21,332 nucleotides of DNA from Saccharofermentans sp. (lineage in GTDB: Bacteria > Bacillota_A > Clostridia > Saccharofermentanales > Saccharofermentanaceae): positions 1-21,332 of the forward strand of contig JAILMZ010000133.1 in assembly GCA_024692105.1 (NCBI GenBank). The letters are read 5' to 3'. The notes beneath the pieces are model-generated. The model was not told the DNA's origin. It saw only the letters and a program-made list of their open reading frames with translations, and did no database searches. Position numbers and translations under genes: made by a program. How positions within the stretch are numbered: the stretch's first letter is position 1; every line of letters begins with the position of its first letter. Below, piece by piece: positions 8,828-17,500 of this stretch.

Positions 8828-9406
8828 ATGGGTTTGATCAAGAAAATCATGTTCGGCGATCCGAGCTTTACGGAAAGCCAGGAGAAGAAACGTAAGCTTT
8901 TCATGTACCTCGTCAGCGGCGGTCTAACGACTGTTGCGAACTGGGTGGTCTACATCATCTTTGATCTGGCGGTCAAGTCGGACATGATGGTAAATCTGTT
9001 CGGATCGGAATTCAGTCTCAAGATCGCTGCCAAGCAGATCGTTGGATGGATAGTCGCTGTTACCGTGGCATACATCCTTAACCGTGTTACCGTATTCAGA
9101 TCCAAAGGCAATATATTCAGGGAACTCATATCCTTTGCAGGTGCGAGAGTCTTGTCTTTCGTCGTGCTTGAACTCGGTGTCATGTATCTGATGGTCTGGG
9201 CATGCGAGGCGATAACGGGAGTTCCGGTATCGACGGCGATGTTCATGATCGGCTCGTTCGCATTCACATACGACTATCTCGTTAAGCTCATCAACTGCGT
9301 ATTCGTTGTCATTGCAAACTATGTCTTGAGCAAACTCATGGTCTTCAAGAAGAAGGACATGGTCGACTACAACAAAGAGACAAAAGAAGGCGAAGAGAAT
9401 GCCTGA
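8828..9406 (+). CDS. GtrA-like family membrane protein
   Basis: Small four-helix integral membrane protein of the GtrA/DPMS family. Members take part in moving or handling polyprenyl-linked sugars for surface polysaccharides, but most, including this one, lack a proven reaction. The hallmarks are KLFMYLVSGGLTTVANWVVY at the start, KQIVGWIVAVTVAYILNRVT with the typical NR-x-x-x-F (NRVTVF) in helix 2, RELISFAGARVLSFVVLELG in helix 3, and IANYVLSKLMVFKKK closing helix 4. Length 192 is somewhat above the typical 130-150 because of a charged N-terminal stretch and a Lys/Glu-rich tail. It starts 2 bases after the surface-protein gene, with AGAGGG at 8815-8820 as ribosome site, and its end overlaps folC by 8 bases. 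The neighbours suggest a part in cell-envelope glycan work. Confidence 0.87.
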   Translation: MGLIKKIMFGDPSFTESQEKKRKLFMYLVSGGLTTVANWVVYIIFDLAVKSDMMVNLFGSEFSLKIAAKQIVGWIVAVTVAYILNRVTVFRSKGNIFRELISFAGARVLSFVVLELGVMYLMVWACEAITGVPVSTAMFMIGSFAFTYDYLVKLINCVFVVIANYVLSKLMVFKKKDMVDYNKETKEGEENA

Positions 9407-10769
9407 AGCAGTTCCTGAATTCCTTACGGGCGCCCTTAAGTTCGGTATCAAACCCGGACTTGAGAGGATCACCAGACTGTGTGAGATATTGGGCGATCCG
9501 CAGGATTCTTTCAGATCGATCCACATAGCCGGCACCAACGGCAAGGGCTCTGTTACGGCCTTCCTGTCGACGATGCTCGCCTGCGATGACCGCAAGGTCG
9601 GCATATTCACATCCCCGTACCTCGAGAGGTTTTCAGAGAGGATAAGGATAATAGACGGCAGGCAGGGGCTGGCATCTTTCGAGAAGGATGAGACATACGG
9701 CGAGATAGACGCTGCCGATCTGGACAGGCTTTCATCCGAGGTGGAGAAAGCAACACAGCAGATGACTGAAGAAGGATTCGAGCATCCGACTGAATTCGAA
9801 CTCATAACCGCTCTCTGCTTCCTGTATTTTGCGGAGAAAAAGGTCGACGTCGCAGTCCTTGAAGTAGGGCTTGGCGGAAGGCTAGATTCGACCAATGCCA
9901 TAAAAGATCCGATAGTTACCGCAGTGTGCGCGATAGGCTACGACCACACAGACAGGCTCGGTACGACCATATCAGAGATCGCGGGCGAGAAGGCAGGCAT
10001 CTTCAAGAGCGGCTGCCCTGCGGTATGCCTTGATCCTTCCATCACCATCTTAGGCGAAGAAGACCGGGATGCGGTGCGGAGTGTCCTCACGGCGAAAGCG
10101 TCCGAGGCAGGTGCTCCGATAAGCTTTGCGGGTGATCAGGCATCGCTTGATTCATGCGTCTTTGCCGCAAACGGAAAGATGACATTCACATACAATGGAA
10201 ACACTTACGAGACTTCCCTTAACGGAAGGCACCAGGCCGGCAACGCTGCCGTTGCTATAGAGACGGCAAAGAAAGCCGGTGTGTCAGATGAAGCGGTGAC
10301 GGAAGGCATATCCAGGACCATATGGAAATGCCGCGCGGAACTCCTTTGCACCGATCCCGTAATAGTCCTGGACGGCGGACACAATCCGCAGGGTGCCGCA
10401 AGCCTTGCTTCGCTCATGCAGGAGGTTATGGGAGGCGCCGTAAAGGGCAGGAAAGTTAGACTCGTAATGGGAGTCATGGCAGACAAGGATCTTAACGCTA
10501 TCCTTCACGCTTACAAAGAAGGCGGGATAGATCTTCATGAAGCCGTGGCTGTCAGACCGGACAACCCGAGATCGCTCCCGCCCGATGAACTTTTATATAA
10601 TATTAAACTTGTGTATAATAACGGCGTCATAACGACGGGGTACGATGACCCCTGTGACGGCGTAAGGTATGCGTTGGAGCGTTCGCGTGAAGACGGCATC
10701 CCGCTCCTGATCACAGGATCTTTGTATCTTCTGGGACAGATCAGGACTTATCTGAAAGGAATTATCTGA
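9399..10769 (+). CDS. folC: folylpolyglutamate synthase / dihydrofolate synthase
   Basis: Mur-ligase-family enzyme that adds glutamate to folates (and in many bacteria to dihydropteroate) with ATP in the cytoplasm. The sequence shows IHIAGTNGKGSVTAF with the P-loop GTNGKGS at residues 45-51, FTSPYLERFSERIRI, VAVLEVGLGGRLDSTNAI, GYDHTDRLGTTISEIAGEKA, and in the C-terminal domain LDGGHNPQGAASL (325-330 for DGGHNP). Length 456 is slightly above the usual 420-440. The ATG lies inside the end of the GtrA gene (8-base overlap) with AGAAGG at 9385-9390. Its stop shares a base with the next start (TGATG). An AT-rich patch at 10591-10620 inside the gene contains two TATAAT hexamers but no matching -35. 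Confidence 0.94.
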   Translation: MPEAVPEFLTGALKFGIKPGLERITRLCEILGDPQDSFRSIHIAGTNGKGSVTAFLSTMLACDDRKVGIFTSPYLERFSERIRIIDGRQGLASFEKDETYGEIDAADLDRLSSEVEKATQQMTEEGFEHPTEFELITALCFLYFAEKKVDVAVLEVGLGGRLDSTNAIKDPIVTAVCAIGYDHTDRLGTTISEIAGEKAGIFKSGCPAVCLDPSITILGEEDRDAVRSVLTAKASEAGAPISFAGDQASLDSCVFAANGKMTFTYNGNTYETSLNGRHQAGNAAVAIETAKKAGVSDEAVTEGISRTIWKCRAELLCTDPVIVLDGGHNPQGAASLASLMQEVMGGAVKGRKVRLVMGVMADKDLNAILHAYKEGGIDLHEAVAVRPDNPRSLPPDELLYNIKLVYNNGVITTGYDDPCDGVRYALERSREDGIPLLITGSLYLLGQIRTYLKGII

Positions 10770-11791
10770 TGCACGATTATCTGAGCCTGGCAATGATGCT
10801 TCAGCCTATCGATGAGACGAGCCTCATCCTTTTCGACGTGTCGAACGAGGAGAAGGGCAGGATCATCAGGCAGTACAACCGTGCTCTTGCAAATGCGCAG
10901 GGCGACGGCACCGATGTCGCGCAGATCTTCCTCAAGCCCTTGATCTCGCAGTACGAGAAGTGGGGCGATCCCGCGCTCATGTTCGGTCTGTGTCTCGCAA
11001 GAGAAGGTCAGTTCAAGCGTGCGGAAGGCAGCCTTGCCTATGCAATTGCAGGTGTGCTCCAGTCCGAGCAGTATCTGACGATCGCACAGGAAGCTTTAAG
11101 GATGGTAAGAGAGGACATCAAGAATCCTCCGGAGAACCTTCCTCCCGTAGAGATATCCGACAAGATAAAGAGTGCGCAGATGGCTTCAGGCGAATCCCCT
11201 GCGCAGAGGACCAATTTCCAGGCACCGATCCTAAGACGTGCGCAGAAGGAATACGAAGCGCCCAGGATGGCAACCGTCAAGGAGAGAAGGGACATCATGA
11301 TGAGGTCCGGCGGGACGGGCGACGAGCTCCCAGACGACCAGCTTGAGATAGAAGATGTCAGGACGCCCGGCGACAAGATGAGATCCGCCGTAAAGGTGTT
11401 TGCCGTTATCTTCTCACTCGCATGCATTGCTTTGATAATCATTTTCGGAGTGATCCCGTTCGTGAAGCAGAGTCAGGAAGAAGCTGCGGTAGCGGCTGAA
11501 GCGGCTGAGCAGAGAGACTACCTGTTGGACCAGCTCCAGAGACGTTCGCAGGATCCTGAAGTGTCTTCGATACTTAACAGTTACAACAACAAATACGGCC
11601 CCGGTGCCGAGACCGCGGTAGAGACGGCTGCTTCAGAGAGTGAGACCGAGACCACCACGGAAGCGACTACGGAGGAGATCCCCGCCGCACAGGTCGCAGA
11701 GACTACCACAGCCGAGACAACGGCTGAAGGCGAGACCGAAGACGAGACCGCCGAGGGTGAAGACAACGAAACAAATCCGGAGGAAAACTGA
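10769..11791 (+). CDS. unknown single-pass membrane protein with TPR-like N-terminus and acidic Thr-rich tail
   Basis: I do not recognise the family. Residues 1-115 are helical and TPR-like (YEKWGDPALMFGLCLAREGQ, then FKRAEGSLAYAIA), probably cytoplasmic. Residues 120-205 are polar and likely flexible. One membrane helix lies at about 207-232 (VFAVIFSLACIALIIIFGVI). Then comes an Ala/Glu-rich helix of coiled-coil type (about 233-262) and, from about 275, a low-complexity tail made almost wholly of Thr, Glu and Ala to the end at 340. Such a layout would place the repeat-like N-terminus inside and the acidic tail in or beyond the cell wall; this topology is inferred. The start codon overlaps the folC stop (TGATG) and its own stop overlaps the thrC start in the same way, so it is translated together with two housekeeping enzymes. 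Confidence 0.7.
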   Translation: MHDYLSLAMMLQPIDETSLILFDVSNEEKGRIIRQYNRALANAQGDGTDVAQIFLKPLISQYEKWGDPALMFGLCLAREGQFKRAEGSLAYAIAGVLQSEQYLTIAQEALRMVREDIKNPPENLPPVEISDKIKSAQMASGESPAQRTNFQAPILRRAQKEYEAPRMATVKERRDIMMRSGGTGDELPDDQLEIEDVRTPGDKMRSAVKVFAVIFSLACIALIIIFGVIPFVKQSQEEAAVAAEAAEQRDYLLDQLQRRSQDPEVSSILNSYNNKYGPGAETAVETAASESETETTTEATTEEIPAAQVAETTTAETTAEGETEDETAEGEDNETNPEEN

Positions 11792-13296
11792 TGAATTATA
11801 TAAGCACAAGAGGATACGATAAGAAGTACTCGGCCGCAGAGGCCATCATTACGGGAATCGCTCCCGACGGAGGTCTGTTCGTACCCGAGACGATACCCCA
11901 GATAAGCAAGGACGAGATCGAAGAGATGAAGAACATGCAGTTCTACCAGCTCTCTGCGAGAGTCCTTTCCAAGTTCCTTACGGACTTTACCGAGAACGAG
12001 CTTCTCGAGTATACGGCTGCAGCATACAGCGAGGAGAAGTGGGGAGAGAACCCGATCCCGCTCGTACAGCTCAACGCATATAACGACAGAGAGTACATCT
12101 TGGAGCTCTGGCACGGCCCCACATGTGCGTTCAAGGATGTGGCACTCCAGCTGCTTCCGCACCTCATGACGGCTTCCGTGAAGAAGACGGGCCTCAACAA
12201 GAAGATCTGCATCCTTACGGCTACTTCCGGCGATACCGGCAAGGCAGCTCTCGAGGGCTTCAAGGATCTTCCCGGTACGGAGATCATCGTATTCTATCCG
12301 ACGGGCGGCGTATCTGATGCACAGAAGCTCCAGATGGTCACGACAGAGGGCGACAATACGCATGTCATCGCTGTCAACGGATGTTTCGATGATGCACAGA
12401 CAGGAGTAAAGAAGATCTTCGGCGACGAGGCGTTCGCTAAGAAGCTTGAAGCAAGCGGCATCATGCTGTCTTCCGCAAACTCCATCAACTGGGGAAGATT
12501 GGCACCTCAGATCGCTTACTATGTTTATTCCTACGTCGAACTCCTCCGCCAGGAGAAGATCGGCAAGGGCGAAGAGATCAACATTGTTGTTCCGACAGGC
12601 AACTTCGGCAACATCCTTGCCGCATGGTTTGCAAAGCAGATGGGCATCCCGGTAAGAAAGCTCATCTGTGCTTCCAACCGCAACAAGGTCCTCTGCGATT
12701 TCTTCTCCACGGGAACATATGACCGCAACAGGGAGTTCTTCAAGACGAGTTCTCCTTCCATGGACATCCTCATCTCTTCGAACCTCGAGAGACTTCTTTA
12801 TGAGGTGGCAGGCGGCAATTCCGCACAGGTCATCGAGTGGATGAACGGCCTTAACACAGAAGGCAAGTATTCCGTCGACAAGGATACCCTTAAGCAGCTT
12901 CAGCACTCCTTCGTCGGAGGTTTCGCGGATGAGACTGGCGTTGCCAAGACGATCCTCGACGTATATGACCGTACGGACAACGTTATCGATACGCACACGG
13001 CAGTAGGTTTCAACATCTACGGAAGATATCACACGAGATCGAACGACGAGACCAAGACGGTATTCGTATCGACGGCTTCCCCGTTCAAGTTCGCTCCGGC
13101 TGTAATGGATGCCATCAGGGGCGCAGGATACAGCGGCGGAAGGTCCATAGAGACCGTCATCAAGGAACTCTCTGACGAGAGCGGCCTTGAGATACCCAAG
13201 TCCATCGCCGAGCTCGGTTCCAAGGAGATCCGCCACAAGGACGTCATCGACAAGGAACAGATGGAGGACAAGGTTGCCGAAATACTAATCGTATAA
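11791..13296 (+). CDS. thrC: threonine synthase, class I
   Basis: PLP enzyme converting O-phosphohomoserine to threonine and phosphate, the last step of threonine synthesis. The N-terminus MNYISTRG and GIAPDGGLFVPE are typical. ELWHGPTCAFKDVALQ carries the PLP lysine K115. TATSGDTGKAAL (143-154) is the phosphate-binding turn. SSANSINWGRLAPQIAYYVY and VPTGNFGNILAAWFAKQMGI are further conserved blocks. The shape (501 residues, N-terminal small domain before the active lysine) is that of the E. coli/yeast class rather than the shorter class II. GGAGG at 11779-11783 sits 7 bases from the ATG, which overlaps the previous stop by one base. It is the last gene of the run before the carA leader. Confidence 0.95.
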   Translation: MNYISTRGYDKKYSAAEAIITGIAPDGGLFVPETIPQISKDEIEEMKNMQFYQLSARVLSKFLTDFTENELLEYTAAAYSEEKWGENPIPLVQLNAYNDREYILELWHGPTCAFKDVALQLLPHLMTASVKKTGLNKKICILTATSGDTGKAALEGFKDLPGTEIIVFYPTGGVSDAQKLQMVTTEGDNTHVIAVNGCFDDAQTGVKKIFGDEAFAKKLEASGIMLSSANSINWGRLAPQIAYYVYSYVELLRQEKIGKGEEINIVVPTGNFGNILAAWFAKQMGIPVRKLICASNRNKVLCDFFSTGTYDRNREFFKTSSPSMDILISSNLERLLYEVAGGNSAQVIEWMNGLNTEGKYSVDKDTLKQLQHSFVGGFADETGVAKTILDVYDRTDNVIDTHTAVGFNIYGRYHTRSNDETKTVFVSTASPFKFAPAVMDAIRGAGYSGGRSIETVIKELSDESGLEIPKSIAELGSKEIRHKDVIDKEQMEDKVAEILIV

Positions 13297-13308
13297 AGAA
13301 TAGTATTT
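13280..13308 (+). terminator. weak AT-rich hairpin at the thrC end
   Basis: AAATACTA (13280-13287) and TAGTATTT (13301-13308) form an 8-bp stem around the thrC stop codon. It has only one G-C pair and no clear run of T after it, so it may slow polymerase or protect the 3' end but is a poor intrinsic terminator. Confidence 0.25.
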
Positions 13309-13322
13309 ATGCAAAAATAATA

Positions 13323-13352
13323 TTTTCAATATAAGGGTGGTTGTGTTACCAT
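13323..13352 (+). promoter_or_regulatory. promoter of the carA leader
   Basis: TTTTCA (13323-13328) and TACCAT (13347-13352) are 18 bases apart, with TG at 13344-13345 forming an extended -10 (TGTTACCAT). The same shape, TGTTACAAT, occurs before the gene at 19760. Initiation near 13359 would give a leader of about 148 bases before carA. Confidence 0.45.
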
Positions 13353-13373
13353 TCTCTAAACAAAAAAACGGAG

Positions 13374-13431
13374 GCGCAAGATGAAGTTTTCATACCAGTA
13401 TCAAACGGTCGGATCGCCGCTTCATCTCCGC
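13374..13431 (+). promoter_or_regulatory. leader hairpin covering the leader-peptide start
   Basis: AGATGAAG (13379-13386), which contains the leader ATG, is perfectly complementary to CTTCATCT (13420-13427), an 8-bp stem with a 33-base loop. GCG (13374-13376) can also pair with CGC (13429-13431) beyond a small internal loop. The fold would hide the start codon and touch the GGAGG ribosome site. Whether it forms in the cell is inference. Confidence 0.5.
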
Positions 13432-13449
13432 ATTTACATCACTTTTTGA
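13381..13449 (+). CDS. 22-residue leader peptide upstream of carA
   Basis: A short reading frame begins at ATG 13381, 6 bases after a strong GGAGG (13370-13374), and ends at TGA 13447-13449. The peptide runs MKFSYQYQTV to the C-terminal YITF, with one arginine (R17, CGC at 13429-13431) and three tyrosines; there is no run of one amino acid. The stop lies only 4 bases before the first base of the terminator stem at 13454, so a ribosome finishing this frame would cover the 5' arm and prevent the terminator from folding. This is the arrangement expected of a translation-coupled attenuator for the carA operon. The start and ribosome site are seen; translation and function are inferred. Confidence 0.6.
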   Translation: MKFSYQYQTVGSPLHLRIYITF

Positions 13450-13453
13450 TTTC

Positions 13454-13488
13454 AAGGCTTTTTTCATTTTTTGGAAAAAGCCTTTTTT
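13454..13488 (+). terminator. intrinsic terminator (attenuator) in the carA leader
   Basis: AAGGCTTTTTTC (13454-13465) pairs with GGAAAAAGCCTT (13473-13484) in a 12-bp stem with one G-T pair, a 7-base T-rich loop, and a T run (13483-13488) at its end. It ends only 2 bases before the carA ribosome site, AAGGAAGG at 13491-13498, so it can only serve to regulate carA, not to end an upstream unit alone. Confidence 0.8.
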
Positions 13489-13506
13489 GTAAGGAAGGAA
13501 GAGAAT

Positions 13507-14583
13507 ATGAGACGTTACCTTGTTCTTGAGAACGGAAATGTGTATGAGGGAGAGGCGATAGGTGCCGAGGGAAGCGTGATCTCCGAGATCGTTTTCACGA
13601 CATCCATGACGGCATACATCGAGACGCTCACCGATGCCAGCTACAAAGGCCAGACGGTAGTCCAGACATTCCCCCTGATCGGCAACTACGGCATCATCAC
13701 GCCCGACATGGAAGGTGCGCGCGTATCCGTATCAGGCTACATCGTACGCGAGGAATGCGACTATCCTTCTAACTTCCGCTGTGAGACCGACCTTGATTCC
13801 TTCCTCAAGGAGCAGGGCATCCCGGGCATTGCAGGCATCGACACAAGATCGCTTACAAAAGTCTTAAGAGAGTTCGGTACGATGAACGGCGCGATCTGCT
13901 CATCTCCTGATGAGTTTTCCATGGACGAGATCAAGGCATACAAGATCGTTAACCCCGTAGAGGAAGTCACCGTAAAGGCGATGGAAGACCACAAGCCCGA
14001 AGGTGACGTTAAGTACAGGGTTGCCATGATGGACTACGGCACGAAAACAAACATCGTAAGATCCCTCACAAAGCGCGGATGCGAGGTCTTCCTGCTTCCC
14101 GCGGATACTACAGCAGACAAGGTAAGGGAGATAGATCCCGACGGTCTGTTCCTTTCGAACGGCCCCGGAGATCCGACGGACAACGTTCAGGCAATAAAGA
14201 CACTTCAGGAACTTGCGCAGGACAAGATCCCCACAATGGGCATCTGCCTGGGACACCAGATCCTCGCACTCGCACATGGTTTCGAGACAACGAAACTCAA
14301 GTACGGCCACAGAGGAGCGAATCACCCTGTTAAGAACCTCGAGACGGGCAGGGTATACATCTCTTCCCAGAACCACGGTTATGCAGTCGTGGCTGACAGC
14401 ATAGACAAGTCAAAGGCAAAGGAACTCTTCGTCAATGTCAACGACGGCACGAACGAGGGACTCAGATATATCGGAGAGCCTGCTTACTCGGTACAGTTCC
14501 ATCCGGAGGCTTGCGGAGGACCGCAGGATACGGATCTTCTCTTCGATGAATTCATTAAGCTTATGGAAGGTAGGGTGAGATAA
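13507..14583 (+). CDS. carA: carbamoyl-phosphate synthase small (glutaminase) subunit
   Basis: Releases ammonia from glutamine for carbamoyl phosphate synthesis by CarB, feeding pyrimidines and arginine. The N-terminal CarA domain begins RRYLVLENGNVYEGEAIGAE. The class I amidotransferase domain has LSNGPGDPTDN, then MGICLGHQILALAHG with nucleophile C247, and VQFHPEACGGPQD with H332 and E334. Length 358 is normal. The frame is open up to a TTG at 13471, but that codon lies in the terminator loop; ATG 13507 with AAGGAAGG at 13491-13498 is the supported start. The stop TAA directly abuts the ATG of the large subunit. Expression is probably set by the leader terminator just upstream. Confidence 0.95.
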   Translation: MRRYLVLENGNVYEGEAIGAEGSVISEIVFTTSMTAYIETLTDASYKGQTVVQTFPLIGNYGIITPDMEGARVSVSGYIVREECDYPSNFRCETDLDSFLKEQGIPGIAGIDTRSLTKVLREFGTMNGAICSSPDEFSMDEIKAYKIVNPVEEVTVKAMEDHKPEGDVKYRVAMMDYGTKTNIVRSLTKRGCEVFLLPADTTADKVREIDPDGLFLSNGPGDPTDNVQAIKTLQELAQDKIPTMGICLGHQILALAHGFETTKLKYGHRGANHPVKNLETGRVYISSQNHGYAVVADSIDKSKAKELFVNVNDGTNEGLRYIGEPAYSVQFHPEACGGPQDTDLLFDEFIKLMEGRVR

Positions 14584-17500
14584 ATGCCGTTAGATAAGAA
14601 CATTAAGAAAGTACTCGTTATAGGTTCAGGCCCGATCGTAATCGGTCAGGCTGCAGAGTTCGACTACGCCGGAACACAGGCGTGCAGAGCCTTGAGAGAA
14701 GACGGCATCGAGATCGTCCTCGTAAACTCCAACCCTGCTACGATCATGACCGACAAGTCCATGGCGGACAAGATCTACATCGAGCCGCTCACGCTCACGA
14801 CGATCAAGAGGATCATCGAGATGGAAAAACCCGATTCCATCCTCTCGGGACTTGGCGGACAGACAGCGCTCACGCTCTGCATGCAGCTTGCCAAGGAAGG
14901 ATTCCTCGCTTCTCATAATGTTAAGCTCCTGGGATCTTCCCCCGAATGTATCGACAAGGCGGAAGACCGCCAGTCGTTCAAGGACACGATGGAAGCGATA
15001 GGCCAGCCCTGCATTCCTTCCAAGGTCGTTACCACTGTTGAAGATGCTCTGGATTTTGCTTCGGAGATCGGTTATCCGGTCATCGTAAGACCTGCGTTCA
15101 CATTAGGCGGAACGGGCGGCGGAATCGCAAACGATCCCGAGCAGCTGCACGAGATCGCACGTAACGGTCTTGCACTTTCTCCTATCACACAGGTCCTTAT
15201 CGAGCGCGGCATCGCAGGCTGGAAGGAGATCGAGTTCGAGGTCGTAAGAGACAAGGACGGCAACGTCATCACGGTCTGCTCGATGGAGAACCTGGACCCT
15301 GTAGGTGTCCACACCGGTGACTCCATAGTCATCGCTCCTGCGGTAACCCTTTCCGACAAGGAATACCAGATGCTCAGGACTGCATCTCTTAATATCATCG
15401 AAGCACTCGGCGTCGAGGGCGGATGTAACTGCCAGTTCGCATTAGAGCCCAACTCGTTTGAGTATGCGGTAATCGAGGTCAACCCGAGAGTATCCAGATC
15501 TTCCGCACTCGCTTCCAAGGCAACGGGTTACCCCATCGCCAAGGTCGCAACGAAGATCGCCTTAGGTTACAGGCTCGACGAGATCGTCAATGCTGTAACG
15601 GGCCATACATATGCTGCATTCGAGCCCGCGCTCGACTATGTTGCGGTCAAGTTCCCGAAGTGGCCTTTCGACAAGTTCGTATATGCCAAGAGAGACCTCG
15701 GTACGCAGATGAAGGCGACGGGTGAGGTCATGGCTATCTCGGATTCTTTCGAGAGTGCCCTGATGAAGGCCGTAAGAGGCGCAGAGATCCATGCCGACGT
15801 GCTTAAGCTCGACAAGCTTACCGAGATGAGCGATGCCGATATAGAGGCAGGCGTCACAGAAGTTACGGACGAGAGGATCTTCTTTGTTGCAGAAGCGATC
15901 AGAAGAGGCGTCACGATAGAAAAGATCCATCAGGATACAAAGATCGATCTGTGGTTCCTTGCCAAGATCAAGAACCTCATCGATTTTGAAAAAGAGATCG
16001 CAGGCAAGACACTTTCCGAAGAAGAGTATCTCAAGGCAAAGAAACTCGGCTTCACGGATGCTGCCATCACAAGACTTTCCGGCAATAAGCCCGCTTTCTC
16101 GCTCAAGCCCACGTTCAAGATGGTTGATACCTGCGCAGGCGAGTTTGCGGCTCACACTCCGTATTTCTATGCCACATACAACACGGAAGCGGCAGGCGGC
16201 GAGAACGAGGCCGAGTTCGAGAAGGAAGGCGACAAGGATAAGAAGACGGTCATCGTTTTCGGTTCGGGCCCTATCAGGATCGGCCAGGGTATCGAGTTCG
16301 ACTATGCGGCAGTACACTGCGTACATGCCCTGCGTGACCTCGGCTACCGCGTTGTCATCGTAAACAACAACCCCGAGACAGTATCCACAGACTTCGATAC
16401 AGGCGACAGGCTTTATTTTGAGCCTCTCACACCTGAGGATGTAATGAACATCGTAGATCAGGAAAAGCCCTACGGCGTCGTCGTTGCATTCGGCGGACAG
16501 ACAGCCATCAAGCTTACCAAGACGCTTTCGGAGAACGGCGTGAACATCATCGGCACATCTGCCGATTCCATCGATATGGCTGAGGACAGAGAGAGGTTCG
16601 ACGAACTCCTCGAGCGTCTCGGCATCGCAAGACCTAAGGGCTTCTCGATCCTTACGAGCGATGAGGCTCTCGAGGCTGCAAACAAGCTCGGCTATCCTGT
16701 CCTGCTCAGACCTTCCTACGTCCTCGGCGGACAGAACATGATCATTGCATTCAGCGATGCAGATGTCACTGAATACATGAAGATCATCCTCGCGCAGGGC
16801 ATCGAGAATCCGGTCCTCATCGACAAGTACATCCAGGGAAGGGAACTCGAGGTCGACGCCATCTACGACGGCAAGGACGTCCTTATCCCGGGTCTCATGG
16901 AGCACGTCGAGCGTACGGGAATCCACTCCGGTGACTCTATCGCCATGTATCCTGCGAAACACATCTACGACGACATGTACAGACGCCTGCAGGAGACGAC
17001 TGCTGCCATCTGCGACGGTCTCGGTTCGATCGGTATCGTAAACATCCAGTACATCGTCAAGGACAATCAGATATACATCATCGAGGTCAACCCGAGAGCT
17101 TCGAGAACGGTCCCTTACATGAGCAAGGTAACCGGCATCCCGATGGTAGACGTAGCGATCGAAGTCAGCCTCGGAAGAAAGCTCGCAGACATGGACTACG
17201 GCACCGGTTTCTACAGACAGTCGCCCTATACCGCGGTCAAGGTTCCGGTGTTCTCTTTCGAGAAACTTACGGACGTTGATACGCAGCTTGGACCTGAGAT
17301 GAAGTCCACGGGCGAAGTCCTGGGCGTTGGCCGTAACCTGTCGGAGGCACTGTACAAGGGCCTCGTGGCAGCAGGCTACAAGATGTACAAGAACGGCGGT
17401 ATCTTCATCACGGTAAGGGATTCCGACAAGCCCGAGATCGTCGAGATCGCCAAGAAGTATGACTCGCTCGGATTCAAGCTCTATGCCACCGGCGGTACTG

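Noticed and set aside
10591..10620. AT-rich patch inside folC with two TATAAT hexamers (10596 and 10614), as an internal promoter
   Set aside because: Neither hexamer has a -35 or TGn extension at the right distance, and the sequence is explained as coding (LLYNIKLVYNN).
11581..13236. Long open frame (551 codons) on the minus strand opposite thrC
   Set aside because: It lies wholly antisense to thrC and the previous gene's tail, has no ribosome site or recognisable domain, and is rich in Leu/Val/Arg/Asp as expected from the codon bias of the sense strand.
13471..13506. TTG at 13471 as an earlier start for carA
   Set aside because: The codon is in the loop of the intrinsic terminator and the extra residues do not match CarA. 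ATG 13507 has a proper ribosome site.
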